Assembly (NCBI GenBank): GCA_030267565.1
Contig: BRXU01000005.1
Location: forward strand, 4,777,501 to 4,841,500
From: Pleodorina starrii
Lineage: Eukaryota; Chlorophyta; Chlorophyceae; Chlamydomonadales; Volvocaceae
Direction of reading: 5' to 3'
Length of the DNA stretch: 64,000 nucleotides
How positions within the stretch are numbered: position 1 is the first letter of the stretch; the number at the start of each line of letters is the position of its first letter. Below, piece by piece: positions 10,700 to 22,869 of the stretch. Both the position numbers and the translations under genes were made by a program. Under the pieces are notes generated by a model. The model made no database searches. It was not told the DNA's origin and was given only the letters and a program-made list of their open reading frames with translations.

Positions 10700-13600
10700 T
10701 CACGTCAAACCCCTCCCTGGCTGCGCATGTACGGGATGCCGTACCTTGATTATGATCAGCTCCAGCGCCATCAGCAGGATGGACGTGAATCGGATCTTGG
10801 ATCCAGGGATCTCGGTCCAGTTGACAAACACCTGCAGCAGCAGATGTGGCGCAGCACGGCGTGATGCGGGGGCACATCCCTGCCTGCCACCCTCCCTCCC
10901 ACCACCCTCCCTCCATCCACCAGGCAAAGATGCAGACGCAGCGGATCGTGGGCGCGGGCGGCGGGTCTGTTCCCCCCCCCCCGTGCCCCTCCACGTGCCT
11001 TCCCTCACCCTGCCCTTGCCCTCTGGCCCCGTATGCTTGGTGGCCCTGGCCTTGCCTCCCCGCCCGTTCTGCAATCATTTCGCCCAATGTCCCTCACGCG
11101 TGGTGGCCTGCGCGCTCGGCCGGTGTGGTGGAGAGCTGACTCCTCACGTCCGCCACCCGGCCCCTCCTGCATTCCGCTCCCCTTTATCCTTTCCGCCGAT
11201 CTTGCCTTCCTTTCCCGCACTCCTTCCCTGTGCCTTTGCCCCTTTGCTTACTCTGCCCTTGCATTCCTCTTCCTCTTTTACTCTTCTTCCTTTCCTCTGA
11301 CTCCCTTCCGCAGTTCCGCACCCCATTTGCCCCTGCCTCGCTCTCCCTTCCCGCCCTCTTTTGTATCGTGTCGTCGCCACGTCTCCTTTTCGAGGTCCCG
11401 TCCGCTTGCGTGCTTGTCGTCCTGCCTCTCTCCTCTTTGCCCTTGCCTTCCCTCACGCCCTTCTTCACGCTCACGCTCGCTGCGATTACTACACTGATCG
11501 CAGGTAAGTCTGCACCTTGTCCGGGTTGTGTTGTTATGTTATGTCACAGTGTGGGGGGCTTGCTGGGTCCGGGTTGTGTTGTCTGCGCGCTCACGCTATT
11601 GTTGTGCTATTCGCGCGTACTCGTCCGCCTGGGTTGGTGTGGCTGCGAAGCGTTCGTTTCCCGTATCGGCAACGTAACAGGTATGCGTTTCCGGTCCTGA
11701 CAAGCGTACAGGTACGCTCGGTGTGAGTCTCGCCGGGTTGCTTGTGGGTCCGCTCTCGCTGACACCGCCTCGTTACGGTAACTTCGCTGCGGTACTTTTC
11801 CCTTCACCTTCCCCTCTCTCCACCCCCAACACACACACACACACACACACAGCAGAGGAGTGCTTCGGTGGTCTCCCGAATGGGGCGGGTTAGCGCCCCC
11901 GGCCAGCGTCGGCCCGGCAGATGTTTAACAATCACCCACACCCACCCACCCACCCACACACCCACTCTTCCCACCTCGCACACGGGTATCTGCAGCTGCT
12001 CCGCCAGGTAGAGCAGCTCCACATCGAAGCACCAGCGCTGCAGCCGCATGTTGGAGAACAACACGGCGGCGGAGCGGCGGGTGAACAGCTGCGGGGCAGG
12101 AGGCGGCAAGGAGGTCAAGGGAAGGAGGCACGGGGGCGGGGGTGTTTGGGATTGGTGTTTGGGAGCAATGCAAATTTGGCACCGGATGCAGCAACCAGGC
12201 AGCAAGGTAAGCAAAGCGGGGGGGGAGGGCTGCGCTGGCTCGCTGCAACCAGTGCCAACCACGCATCGCACTCTTAAACCCCTCCTTACCCCCCCCCATC
12301 TCCACTTCGCCCCCCACCCCCCCACCTTGAAGCCGCACTGCGTGTCCCGTATGCGGCCTCCCGCCACAAAGTACACGAGCACGTGGAAGCCGCGAGTCAG
12401 GAAGTTGCGCAGCTTGGAGCGCTTCACGATGGCGTCCTTGTGAAGGTGGGCGCGACTGCCGTACGCAACGCCCAGTGGGCCCTGCGTGTCGCCGCTGGCG
12501 GCGCCGGGGGACCGCCCGAAGCCTGGAGCGCGGGCGGAGGGAGGGCCGCGGGCGCGGACGGGCGCGGCACGGGAAGAGAGCCCCTTTAAGAGAACCCCCC
12601 AGAGGCGGGAACGGGTGGTAGGCAGGGAGAGCCGTCTATGGTCCATCTATGGCCCTTTGCGAATTTCTTAGGGTGTAAGAGTGTGTGTGGGGGGGAGTGG
12701 GGTTGTAACCACCCAATATCTGGACTGGACTGGAGGCTGCCACGCCATAGACGCCCCCCGTAACCCAACTCTAAACCGCCGCGCCGCTGCCTCTACTCTG
12801 CCCTCCCGGCCCATCTGCTGTCGCTATCCCACCCCCTTCGCCCTCCCACCCACTCTGCCGTCTGGCGCCCCCCGCCCCCTCCTAGCCCCCCCTCCCCCCT
12901 CCTGGCCCCCCTTCCCCCCTCCTGGCCCCCCCTTTCCCCCCTCCTCCTCCTCCCTCCCACCCTCCCACCCACTCACTTGGCTGCAGTACCTTATCCAGCT
13001 CCCCCTCCAGCTTCTCCAGGTCAGAGAACCGCGTGGCGCCGTCTGCGTCCATCAACAGACAGTACTCGCCGCGAGCCGCCAGCATGCCTCGCTTCACCGC
13101 GTGGCCCTTGCCGCGGTTGGAAGACACGCGCAGCAGCCGCACCGTGTCCAGGCCGTACTTGCGGACGTAGCCCTGGGCCACCCTGGGGAAGAAACGGGCG
13201 GGGGCGGGTGGGCGGGCGGTGAGGGGGTAGGTAGGTAGTCAAGTTTATACCGCAGCGAGGGGGCGAAGGCGATGTGGGAGAGCGAAACCCGCGCGGGCGG
13301 GAGGGCGGGCGGGAGGGGGCGTCGTGAGGCGCCACCCCGCGAGCGGTGGGGTGGGGTGTGGGGGTAGGGTGGGCGCGTGGATGAGGGACGGGTGGGAGTG
13401 AGATGTAGGTATGGTATGGTAACTTCCATGAGACCCGCGGCGGTCTCGTCTTGTTTACCATGACCATGGGGGTATTAAGAGAATTCGCAGTGGAGAAGGA
13501 GAAGGCGTTAGCGAACGGACCATGGGGGAGGGGGCGCCCACGGCGTAGTGGATCGCGCCGCTGTCCTTTTGACAGCCAGCCAGGGAACAACGTTCGCGCA

Positions 13601-14825
13601 AGCGCCTCACCCCCAGGCCGCAAGCCCGCCCAGCCACGAGCCGGGGCCCCAAACCTCAGCTCCGCTTCGCCACACCCACACCCCACCCCGCCGGTCCCAT
13701 CACATCCCCCAATCCGCCGTCTCCTTCTCCGCTGCGAAATTTTCTTTATCCCCCAATCCGCCTGGCCTATCCGTGGATACCCACCCCACCTGGCGGTGCC
13801 GTCCTTGCTGCCATCGTCCACAATGATGAGCTCATACGTGAAATGGGGCCCCTGCCGGTCTCGCCGCCGCTGCAGGTACCTGCGCCGACCCACATCGCAA
13901 GAGGGGCAGAGAAGCGGTGTACATTAAGCCACCAGCCAACCGCCTGGACTGGTCGGAGGGCCGCCTGGGCCCGCCTCTCCCAGGAGGGAAGTCCCTTTCC
14001 TTCCCTAGGGGGGCAATTCCCGGGAGCTGCGCCGGCGCCCACGCATGCATGCGTGGCGTCGTTGCCGCCAGCAAGCGGCCTCGGTCTCCCCCTCTCCACG
14101 TTGTGCGGTTGTGAGACGGGTGGGCGCCGCGCCATTTTCCGCCGCGCAAAAGGGAAGTTGGCGCCACAGATCGAAAGTGCAGTCCAGGAAAGTGCAGTCC
14201 TGAACCCTAGCTGCAGCAGCTGCTGCTTGGGGACTGGCTACGGAGGCAGCTGCTGCTGCGCGCCCGTTACGGATGTTCCCGTCATGGGCTGCGGGGAGAC
14301 GGGAGTCTGCTGTAGGGAAGGCGGCCTCGGCCTGCCTCAAAAGGGAGCGGCCTGCCAAACTCACGCGAGCGCTTCATCAAGCGTTGAAGGCAGTCGATCC
14401 TCCTCATTGTAGGCGGGGATGATGCATGACAGCGCCTTCGTGGGAGCGTCAAAGATGGACGGACAGGAGACCTGCAGATGGCAACCCGTCGTCCACGGGG
14501 AGGTGGGGATGTACGACCTGGCGCAGGGGCACAAACTCCCGGGCTCGCATGCGCATGCAGTTGAAAGGGTCGAGAGGTGCGGCGACAGCGAGCGAGCCTG
14601 CGTGCGTACCGGTGTCGTCGAATCCGGATCCTCGAGAGTGCAGGAGATGGGCTCCGTGAACTCTTTCGACAGGGAGGTGACCAGGTTGATCACCTTGCCC
14701 ACCACATAGCCGGCAATTCCCAGCTGCGATCAGAAGCTCAGCGTGTCAGAACGGCTCCGTGGCGCGCCGAGGTGCGTGTTGCAAATTTTCCTCACCAGCA
14801 GCCAAAACAAGATGTCGTAAAGCAT
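10700..14825 (-). CDS. ALG5: Dolichyl-phosphate beta-glucosyltransferase
   Basis: ALG5 transfers glucose from UDP-glucose to dolichyl phosphate on the cytosolic face of the ER. Dol-P-Glc is the donor for the last three glucoses of the N-glycan precursor. Predicted exons in transcript order are 14825..14796, 14723..14610, 14471..14365, 13879..13790, 13182..12977, 12522..12326, 12088..11975 and 10831..10700. All phases agree and the total is 329 aa, close to the eukaryotic family length of about 320-335. Visible family marks are an N-terminal membrane anchor (MLYDILFWLL then GIAGYVVGKVINLV), the GT-A start CIIPAYNEEDRLP, VDDGSKDGT, NRGKGHAVKRGML, the metal-binding DADGATRF, YGSRAHLHKDAIVKRS, GGRIRDTQCGFKLFTR, FDVELLYLAE and the C-terminal NWTEIPGSK. 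The final exon is read to the stop at 10702-10700. A further splice at its GTACGG is possible. The gene is complete and divergent from the RNA-binding protein gene. Confidence 0.93.
11829..11851. repeat. (AC)n microsatellite in ALG5 intron 7
   Basis: About 11 AC units. A CCCA-rich run follows at about 11936-11965, next to the exon 7 donor. Confidence 0.9.
12880..12945. repeat. C-rich minisatellite in ALG5 intron 5
   Basis: Three near copies of a unit of about 25 bases with the pattern CCCCCCTCCTGGCCCCCC. It forms a G-rich tract on the ALG5 sense strand. Confidence 0.75.
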
Positions 14826-15181
14826 GGCGTCTCTAGTTCAGATCCAGACGTGTCGTGTGTTGAGGATTAACCGCAAGGCATGGGACAGTTCGTTCAAGTA
14901 AAACACGAAGTGGTTACCTGCGTGCGGCAGCTGCAAGTGCACAACCAAGTATGCTTTTTATCATTGGATATATCAGTATACAAGCTTGTGTGCGTGCACT
15001 GCAAGCGGACATTGCCCTGTCTCAATTCGTCAATATACGGAAAGCCCGACGCACAACAGGTGTCTTGTCTATCGATGCTAACAGCAACTGGCCCAAGTGC
15101 CAGGCTCATCTCTCGCATTCAACTTTAGCTCCTACGATTTGCTTGCTTGACTTTGATCGCTTTTAGCTTCTTCTTGGCGAA
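14826..15181. promoter_or_regulatory. Shared promoter region between ALG5 and the RNA-binding protein gene
   Basis: The two start codons are divergent and about 356 bases apart, so both promoters must lie here. The sequence is less GC-rich than its surroundings. I see no confident TATA box or known operator. Confidence 0.4.
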
Positions 15182-17607
15182 ATGGCGGACCCGGGGGGCG
15201 ACCCCTCCTGTAAGCGTGAAGAACCATTAATTCAGTGCTTTCTATATGGATAGGTTATGCGGGCTTGGCGACTTACCTCCCGTGCCCAACCGATGGACTG
15301 CAGACTTCTCTCTCTTTGTTGGCGACTTGCCCCCGGAGGTCCATGACCACTTCTTGGAGTCTTTTTTCCGGCAGTATTTTCCGTCTGTGCGCAGCGCCAA
15401 GGTGCGTGCACTGCACGGTGGCCGCGTCGGGGTGTGCTCGCGCGCGGCCGTACATGCACCCCTCGCCGCTGTCGCAGCAGGACAACTGCGCCCCGGACCG
15501 CGTCTCCCACTCCGCCGCCAGCCCCAAGCCCCCATCATCGCAACAACACCCGTCCATCAGCCGCACATCCGCATGTGCCGAGGACGTTCACCACACACCG
15601 GCGCAGGCGGACCTGGACCCTGCATCAAGCGCGCGCGGCGGCGCGCTGTCGCCGTCACGCCCCGCGCTAGCCGCAACCGCCACACAACCCCGGAACCCAC
15701 TCTGCCCTTCCCTCCTCCCCCGCGTTGCGCCGCGCAGCGCCATCTTGCCAACAAGCAGCACACCCTTCTCTGGCATCCTTCCCCTGCTCCCCTAAACCCA
15801 CCCCACACGCACTATCGCACGCACGCACCCGTACACCCCCGCCCCCCATCCCCCCACCTGCCGATGCAGGTGATGACCGACCCCATGACCGGCCGCTCCA
15901 AGGGCTTCGGCTTCGTGCGCTTCGGCTCCGAAGCGGAGAGAGACCGCGCCGTCGTGGACATGGCCGGCGTATTCATCTCCTCCCGCCCCGTCCGCGTTTC
16001 CGTCGCCACCGCCCGCCGCATCGACGGAGGGCCCACGGTGCCGGGCGGCGGCAGCCGCCCGCCAGGGGGCGGCGGCGGCTTGCCCCCCGGCGGCTTGCCC
16101 CCCGGTGGCGGCGGCGGCGGCGGCATGATGGGAGGTGACGCCGACCCGCACAACACGACGCTCTTCATCGGTGGGCTGGCATCGGGGGTGACGGAGGACC
16201 AGCTGCGTGGCGTGTTTGGGCGGTACGGCGAGATCATCTACACCAAGATCCCGCCGGGCAAGGGCTGCGGCTTCGTGCAGTTCATCGATCGGCAGGCGGC
16301 GGAGTACGCCATGCAGGAGGTCAACGGCCAGATCATCGGCGGCTCATCCGTGCGGATATCTTGGGGGAAGAGCACGGGGAAAGGCGGCGGCGGCGGCGGA
16401 GGGTATGGTGGGGGTGGGGGCGGCGGAGGTGGAGGCGGAGGCGGCGCCTACGGCGCCGGCGGCTACGGAGGAGGCGGGTACGGCTCGTATGGTTACGACG
16501 CGGGGTCGTACGGCGCGGGATACGGCGCGTACGACGCGTATGGCGCGGCTTCGTACGGCGGCTACGGCGCGGACCCCTACGCGGTACGTTTGTGGTCTGG
16601 GCAATGGGATAAAAGCCTCCCATACCCCCCGGTCCGGGTCTGCCCGCCAACGTAGCCCCCGTTCCTCCGTTCCTGGGGTTCGTTATCTCCTTACCGCCAG
16701 ACCCAGGACTCCGGGCCGGGATGGGAGTTTACGTGGGGTGTATGGCAGCGACATGGACAGGGGCAGCGCCATGGACAGGGGCAGCGACCCGAAAAGAGAC
16801 ACGGACAGGAAAAGGGAAACAGTGGTAGGCCGGCAGGGACATCACCGTAGCGGTCTGCTGTTGGCAGGATGTGCGGGAGGGGGCCCGCGTCTGGGCAGCG
16901 GCTAGGGCAGCTAAGGCGAGGGGGCGCGCCGGTGGATTGGCGCGGCAGTTGCGGGCAGTTCGACGGGCTGCCAGCCACACAGCGTTGACAGATCAGGCTC
17001 CGCAGTCCCCACCGGTGCTCAGCCCTCGGCCCGGCTTCCGACTTCAGGCCTCAGCCGATCCTGGCCCCCTCTTGACTCCCTCTTGACCCCCCCCCCGTGC
17101 CGCGGCCCAGTTCCTGATCACCTGACGGTCCACGTCCACGTAGCCTGCCTGCCTGCCTGTCTGTCTGCGGCGCCTGTCTGCGTGCAGCATCTCCCCGCGC
17201 AAGCAGGGCCAGGTCAGGAGGCCAGCCCTGTCGCCTGGGTGAGGGCCAAGGCCGTCGAGGGCCCTGCCGGATTCTTTCCTTTCCTTCGCCTTCCTTCGCC
17301 TTTCCTTCGCCTTCCGTTTCGTTCGTGGCTCGCCCCGAGCCGCCCTGCCGCCTGTCCTGCGCCACGCTGCGACCCGCAGGCCTACTACCAGTCGGGAGCC
17401 TACCCGTCAGGCGGCATGGGGGCGGGCAGCGGCGGCGGCGCCGGCGCCGGTGGCGGCGGCGGCGCAGGTGGCGGCTCGTCCGCTCCGCCGACGTGCGTGT
17501 ACGACCCGGTAACGACCATCAGCGTTGAGAAGCTGAATGCGGCGTACGTGCAGCGCCACATGCCCGGCTACACGGGCAGCTACATGGGGCTGGTTAGCAC
17601 CAGCTGA
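15182..17607 (+). CDS. RBP45/47-like RNA-binding protein with two RRMs and a Gly/Tyr-rich tail
   Basis: Firm exons are 15302 or earlier..15401, 15870..16583 and 17380..17607, all in one phase. Two starts are possible. ATG 15182 (MADPGGDPS) would splice in phase into ACTTCTCTC at about 15302. ATG 15246 lies in an unspliced frame (365 aa). The first RRM has RNP2 SLFVGDLPP and RNP1 KGFGFVRF. The second has LFIGGLASGV and KGCGFVQF, with the linker GEIIYTKIPPGKG and the ending VRISWGKSTGK. That pairing matches RRM2 and RRM3 of plant RBP45/RBP47 (poly(U)-type mRNA-binding proteins, nuclear or stress-granule). No homologue of their RRM1 fits in the 0.4 kb between here and ALG5. The tail is a long Gly run with GYG and SYG repeats, low-complexity and likely disordered. 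Confidence 0.85.
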
Positions 17608-18076
17608 AACGATGGGGGGGGCGGTGAGAAGGGAGATGCCGCAGCGAAGGAACGGAGACGGCGTTGGTGAGGCGGCATAGGCGGGGTGGGTGGGTGCACG
17701 GGTGGGTGGGTCAGCGCCAGCTGAAACGATGGGCGGAGACGCGCTTGGAGGCCCCATCCTCACTCCCCGAGTGGCAGGCTGCCACCGGCGGTACAAGTGG
17801 TTACAATGCGCTCCGAAACCATCCGGAAGGGGAAGGGCCGTTCGGTGGGTAGACGGCATGCCGTGTCATTGGTGTTGTCGTTAACCTACCATGACAAGGT
17901 CACTGTACGTCGACTGGCATGTGTGTGTGTTGCCCGGCTGGGCCCCACGGGGCAGGGCGGCTGCATGGGGGGCGGCACGGTCCTGGTCATCACGCGCTGG
18001 AGGAACACACATCTTCAATCCGTGTATCCGGCTTCATTCCCAGCGGTGTCAACGTAATGGACCTCGCAGCGGTCAT

Positions 18077-18082
18077 GTGCGT

Positions 18083-18113
<31 letters not shown>
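18077..18113. repeat. (GT)n microsatellite
   Basis: GTGTGT run in the region downstream of the RNA-binding protein gene. A (GGT)n run follows at about 18263-18294. Confidence 0.95.
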
Positions 18114-18886
18114 CGAGAGGGCAGCTGGTGTGCCCATTCCGGCACACGGTGTGGCATACGACGTTGAGGCAGAGGCAAGGCACAGCGGAACGCTGGGACG
18201 CACGTTGGCAGCAGTGGATGGATCAGGCTGGCGATGGGTGGTGGGGCTCGGGGGCGGCAGTGGGTTGGGTGGTGGTGGTGGTGGTGGTGGTGGTGACGAA
18301 TTATCGATATCGGGGTAGACCGAACGCGTGCAATGAGGGTTCTGTGCGGCCCACAGGCGACAAACCGCAAAGAAGTGACCTGTGACAGCATGCGCAATGT
18401 ATTTGCGTCACACTGCGAGTGTTTTGCAACATAGCAGCTCACACAAACATTGCTGGCATATATGGTCTGCATATCATAAGCAATTCGTGGCAGTAACGAT
18501 AAACGACGTCAACGCAGTAAACGCGTGTGAGTGGCGGTTTACAGATACCGGTACCTAAAAACGCTTTCGGAGTTTCGGATGTGTTTGGCTTGAGAGTATT
18601 CTTCATTTAAGCATTGTCGACGCAATCGGTGTTATTGCTGCTTACACATCGCCCCCAAGCAACGCGTTTGGCCTTTGAAGCCGATTCGTTCGTACTCATT
18701 CCGTCTCGTTCGGCCACCACGATCAGCCGAACGGACCAGCGCAGCCTGAATGTTCCAAAAAAACAGACCAGAATTATACAAGCACAGAACTTAGATATGG
18801 TTGCAAGGTTTGAGTCTGTGTCATTGCACTCAGAACCGGATAATGTAAGGAATAGGAAGGAATACCGTTAGGGTTTCTGTGATACA

Positions 18887-19306
18887 TCATTGATTTATTA
18901 TGGCGGTTCGGTCGGATAACAAACTTCCTTTTGTCGAGGCTGCATGCCCCCAGAAAAGTGCTTTGAGTTGAAAGCGCCAACCACATCGTCGCGGACTTCT
19001 ACACGCTTCTACTTGGAACTCCGTAATGTCAATGTCGTCGCCATCGCCGAAACATAAGTCATCCGAATAGTTCTCAGTGGTAGCGAACGAAATGCCTGGT
19101 AGCTCCTCGGCCGAGGTAACATACCGTATCCTCCTTCCTTTACCGCCGCCCTCTTTGTTAACGTCCAAATCGTCGCTATCACTCCTTAATAGCCACCATT
19201 CGCACTTCATGTCATCCCCTGCGTCTCTGCGCTCTCCAATGAAATGTACTTGCGTATACTTGCGTATGCTAGCAGAAGGTACCGATTGTCTCCAGGACTG
19301 GAGCAC
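18887..19306 (-). CDS. Hypothetical ORF, 139 codons, not recognised
   Basis: An open frame on the minus strand with a mixed, non-repetitive composition and an acidic centre (RSDSDDLDVN and DDLCFGDGDDIDI). It has no signal peptide or membrane segment. It may be one exon of a gene whose remainder was interrupted by the LINE fragment that begins about 150 bases away, or a chance frame. I know no matching family. Confidence 0.25.
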   Translation of the reverse strand: MLQSWRQSVPSASIRKYTQVHFIGERRDAGDDMKCEWWLLRSDSDDLDVNKEGGGKGRRIRYVTSAEELPGISFATTENYSDDLCFGDGDDIDITEFQVEACRSPRRCGWRFQLKALFWGHAASTKGSLLSDRTAIINQ

Positions 19307-19455
19307 GCATTCTCCCTTTGCACAGGCATACTTGTTAAAAGAATGGCATGTATATTATCTTTACCGTTTTGTAGGCCGTTGTGTTTTGCTTCGTCACGCC
19401 TTCACGCCTTTACGCCTTTAGCGGCACATCATGATGTTTTCCCTGCTTAGCAAGT

Positions 19456-20655
19456 TTGCGTCGACAGGGGCTATTGTTACCATCCGTCGGAATGAAATGC
19501 TTTAATGCGCAAGTCCGTTCTGTTCTGTCTTATGGTTCGCAGTTGTGGGGTGTCGATTTGGTTTTAGCGTTGCTCGAGAGGGGTTTCCCGGCTAACGAGG
19601 CACCGCGTTCCTGTTATTTTGAGGTCGCTACTCGGGATCGCATGGTCAAGCTGCAAATCGCCTTTATGAAGCAGCTGGTCGGAGCTTCCGTCCCGCCCCT
19701 TCAATTGTTGTTTAGGGAACTAGGGCAGATGCCGCTGCAGATGTACTGGGCTGAATCTGTGTTTCGTTTTTGGAACAGTATGGTTGAGAACACTAGCAGC
19801 ATATACCACAGTGTTTTTCGTCACGAGATCCGGCTGGCATTGGAATCGGATTTGCAGGGGGACGGCTGGGGAACTAAGATCATTCGGGCTCTGAACATCT
19901 TAAGGCATGACTGGCCGGAGGATGCGACGGCGGGTACCATCGACGCCAGGGTTAGACGGTACTCTACGTGCAAGCTCGACGTTGAGGCGCTGTTGGACAC
20001 TCTTAGGGGGCGCATTAACGATGATTGGGCCAGTGACAGGTTGGCCGTCGACCCGTGCTCTTTCGTTACGGATGGCAGGAAGCCAGGCGTGAAAATGTGC
20101 CGTCACAAGCACTGGATGGGGCAGCCGAAGCAGTTTGAGGGTTACATTCCCCCGGCGCACCACCGTGCCCTTCTCCGTTTCCGGTTATGCGTATCAGACC
20201 TGGCGGTTAATAGCGAGAGTAATCGAGCCAGGGAGTTGCGTGTGTGCAAGGCGTGTCGCATTAATGGTGCCGTCGAGGACGAGAAGCACTTCCTGTTGGA
20301 GTGTTCTGCTCTCGTGTCAGCGCGGCAGAAGCTTTGGGACCTGGGTGTACCGGAGGGAGCGAGTGTTTGCGACGTCATGCAAATAGACGATCAGCGCGGT
20401 CTTGCAAAGGTTGTTTATGACATGTTTTGCTTTCGGCGCGAGCGCATCGCCGTGTAGAGTCGATGGAGACTCCTTCTCAGGTCATGTTGTGCTTTTGTGA
20501 CGTATCTGTCTTATGTTGTCTTTATGCCCTTTCTGCTACGGTTGATTTTTCCTTACTTTTTGTTCCTTTTGCTTGTCTGAGGCGGTTCATGAGCCTTCGG
20601 GTTCGTTTGAACCGTACGAGCTCACTGAAGCTTGTAACAACATCAACAACATCAT
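19456..20655 (+). mobile_element. 5'-truncated LINE: reverse transcriptase C-terminal region and 3' UTR
   Basis: The frame 19456-20457 (333 codons, first ATG at 19492) encodes the part of a non-LTR retrotransposon protein after the RT core: FNAQVRSVLSYGSQLWGVD, then LQIAFMKQLVGASVPP and FRELGQMPLQMYW, and near the end a zinc-knuckle-like CKACRINGAVEDEKHFLLEC (C-x2-C-x11-H-x4-C). These are typical of LINE C-termini. RT motifs with YADD and an endonuclease are absent, as expected for 5' truncation during insertion. An untranslated stretch follows and ends near the short repeat AACAACATCAACAACATCATG, a likely 3' tail. The frame is intact, so insertion may be fairly recent. It lies about 330 bases before gene B. 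Confidence 0.85.
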
Positions 20656-20981
20656 GATGCGGCGCGTTTTTCATAAAGTCTTAAGCGCTCTGCGCAATTT
20701 TCATTTCGACATAATTAGAGTTGTGAGACAGGCAGGATACAGCAAGATTGGATATCTCACTTTTCGGGGTGTACGTCACTAGAAGTCTCCCCCCACCGAT
20801 TCTGAACGCCTAATAAGGCCTAACGCCTAATCTCCGCATCCTAATAAGGACCACATATGGTCGTACGTTTGTGGATTTGATTTAAAGCCAGCCCCGCGCC
20901 TTGGCAACTTTGTCGGATGGCGTGACAGCTCGTAGCACAATTCCCTGAGCCCAGACGAATTCAACCGCGGCCTGCATCAAG

Positions 20982-22869
20982 ATGGCTAACTCGGCTAATG
21001 CACTTCGGACGCTGTTCGCCTTGACACTATTGACAGCACTTTCGTATCTATGTTTTGTAAGCGCGGCCACCAAGCCACCGTCGCCCTATAACCGGCTCTG
21101 CCAGCAACGGGAGCTGACGACCGAGCCGCGATGGCGAAAGTGCGCTCAGCTCACGATAGACGAGTGGAGCCGCGCCGTCGTCGATGTTGGGAGGTGCGAG
21201 CTCCTGCATTTCGTTGGGCTGTTGAAGTGTTGAGCTGCGCGCCTGGCGTGCGTGTTGACTCAGCGAAGTGCCAACAAAGTAATGCCTTTCACCCTCGTAA
21301 CCATTGACTCAGTTCGAACCTCACGGCCGCCATGGACCTTTACGCCGGAATCATTTCTCCAAACATTGTGCTCCGATTAGAGCCGATGGGCACGTTCGCC
21401 GGCCTGGAGATGGTCACTGAGTATCTGACCATCTTCGCCAGCCCCACCGGGTGAGTTTCCTAGACGACATAATTCGGACGATTACCGTCCGTTGTGGGCT
21501 GTTTGATTTCCTGATAAATATGCTGTGCGCGGCTGCGTGTGAACTACAGCTGATACACGTCAGCAAGCTGCCGTTGAGCGTGTGTGTGAGACTGCGTCCG
21601 GTCGCAGGCCATGAATGGAACAGACCGTGCAACAATCCAGCGCATCCGTGCCACTTCCACCCAGATGGTCAGGCTTGCCGCCCCCGGCCTGCCATTGCTC
21701 CTTGCCACCGTACCCGAACGACCGCCCGGCGCCCGCCCCGTTGCGCCCCGCAGGCCGGCGCAGATCATCAAGCCGCTGTCGTACACTATCCGGCGCTACA
21801 CCGCCTCGCGCCCCATCGCTGTGGCAACTATCGACTTCCTCTTCATGAACGTCTTCACCGGAACCACCGCCAACCTCACCGTTGAACAGTGGTGCGTGCG
21901 TAGCTGCGTACTAGGTTCGTTGTTATCTGGCACATGGCTGCCTGAATTGGCCGTCCCTGACTGACCAGCCCAGTCAATGCCAGCTCCGAAACCAAGCTCT
22001 CCGTACCATGCCACAGCGGTCTGGCGCAAGCGCCCAAGTTGTCACCACGCACCCATCAAGGTCAAGCCCGAGCGAGCCTTGTGTCCACCTCCAACCTATT
22101 CCCCGCCACCCTCGCAAAACCGTGTTGCGAACACCACCCCTGCAGCGCCGCCACCATCGCGACTCGCCCCCTCGCGACGCCTGAACCCCTGAGCCCCGGG
22201 GCGTGTCTGATGTCAACCCTCTCCCAGCCCCCCACCGCGCCTCGCGCTTCATGCCTCCCTCGCCCACCTCCCCCACTCACGTACCCGCTGCTTGCTCGCG
22301 CTTTCCCCCGCTCTCTTCCTCTCTCTTCTCTCTCTACCTGTCTCCCCCAAACTCCCTCCCCATCTCTGTGATCCTCTCGCTGCCTCTCCCCATCTCTCTT
22401 TCCATGTCCATATCGCGCCCGCTCCCATTCTTCCACTCTCCTGCGCAGGTTCCGATTCGACAACTACAACCGTGTCGCCGCCGCCGACTTCACCACCGAC
22501 CGCTACGTCGAGTTTACGCCTGCCCTCGGTGTGCAAGCCGTGTTCGCCGCCAATCCCAACATCTCCGCCTCGCTCCTAGGGGGCGTCTGCCAGGCCGCCG
22601 CCACCTACTGCAGGACACCCTCCCTGCAGCAGTACGCCGACGTGCCAACCTGCCTGGGCTTCCTGTCGTCTGTCCCGTTCATCAATCCGCTGCGCACTCA
22701 GGCGAATTCCGTGATGTGCCGCTTCTTGCACTCCTCGCTCGTGCGTTTTGCGCCGGAGATCCACTGCCCCCACATAGGCCCCTCGGGCGGCGGCGTGTGC
22801 GTGGACGAGCCATACTCCGCCTTTTATACCGCCTCGCCCTTCCCCGCCGGCACCTTTGCTTTGATGTAA
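20982..22869 (+). CDS. Secreted cysteine-containing protein, family unknown (paralogue B)
   Basis: Predicted join(20982..21193, 21313..21450, 21754..21891, 22449..22869), 302 aa, with the same four-exon structure and intron phases as gene A. It has a signal peptide (hydrophobic FALTLLTALSYLCFVSA), LCQQRELTTEP, RKCAQLTIDEW, a middle part with YAGIISPNIVLRLEP and YTIRRYTASRPIAVATIDF, and the C-terminal HCPHIGPSGGGVC. All eight cysteines of the mature A protein are kept. Between the two, residues encoded by the first part of exon 4 (after PALGV) differ strongly while flanking parts and intron 3 are much more alike. Function is unknown. It is probably extracellular or in the cell wall or vacuole. 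Confidence 0.75.

Noticed and set aside
9993..11087. Minus-strand frame of 364 codons
   Set aside because: It crosses the real ALG5 exon 8 in the wrong frame and changes composition along its length; a GC-rich chance frame.
15246..16655. Single 469-codon frame across the RNA-binding protein gene
   Set aside because: It reads through intron 15402-15869, which is Pro/His-rich nonsense between two halves of an RRM; the spliced model is better.
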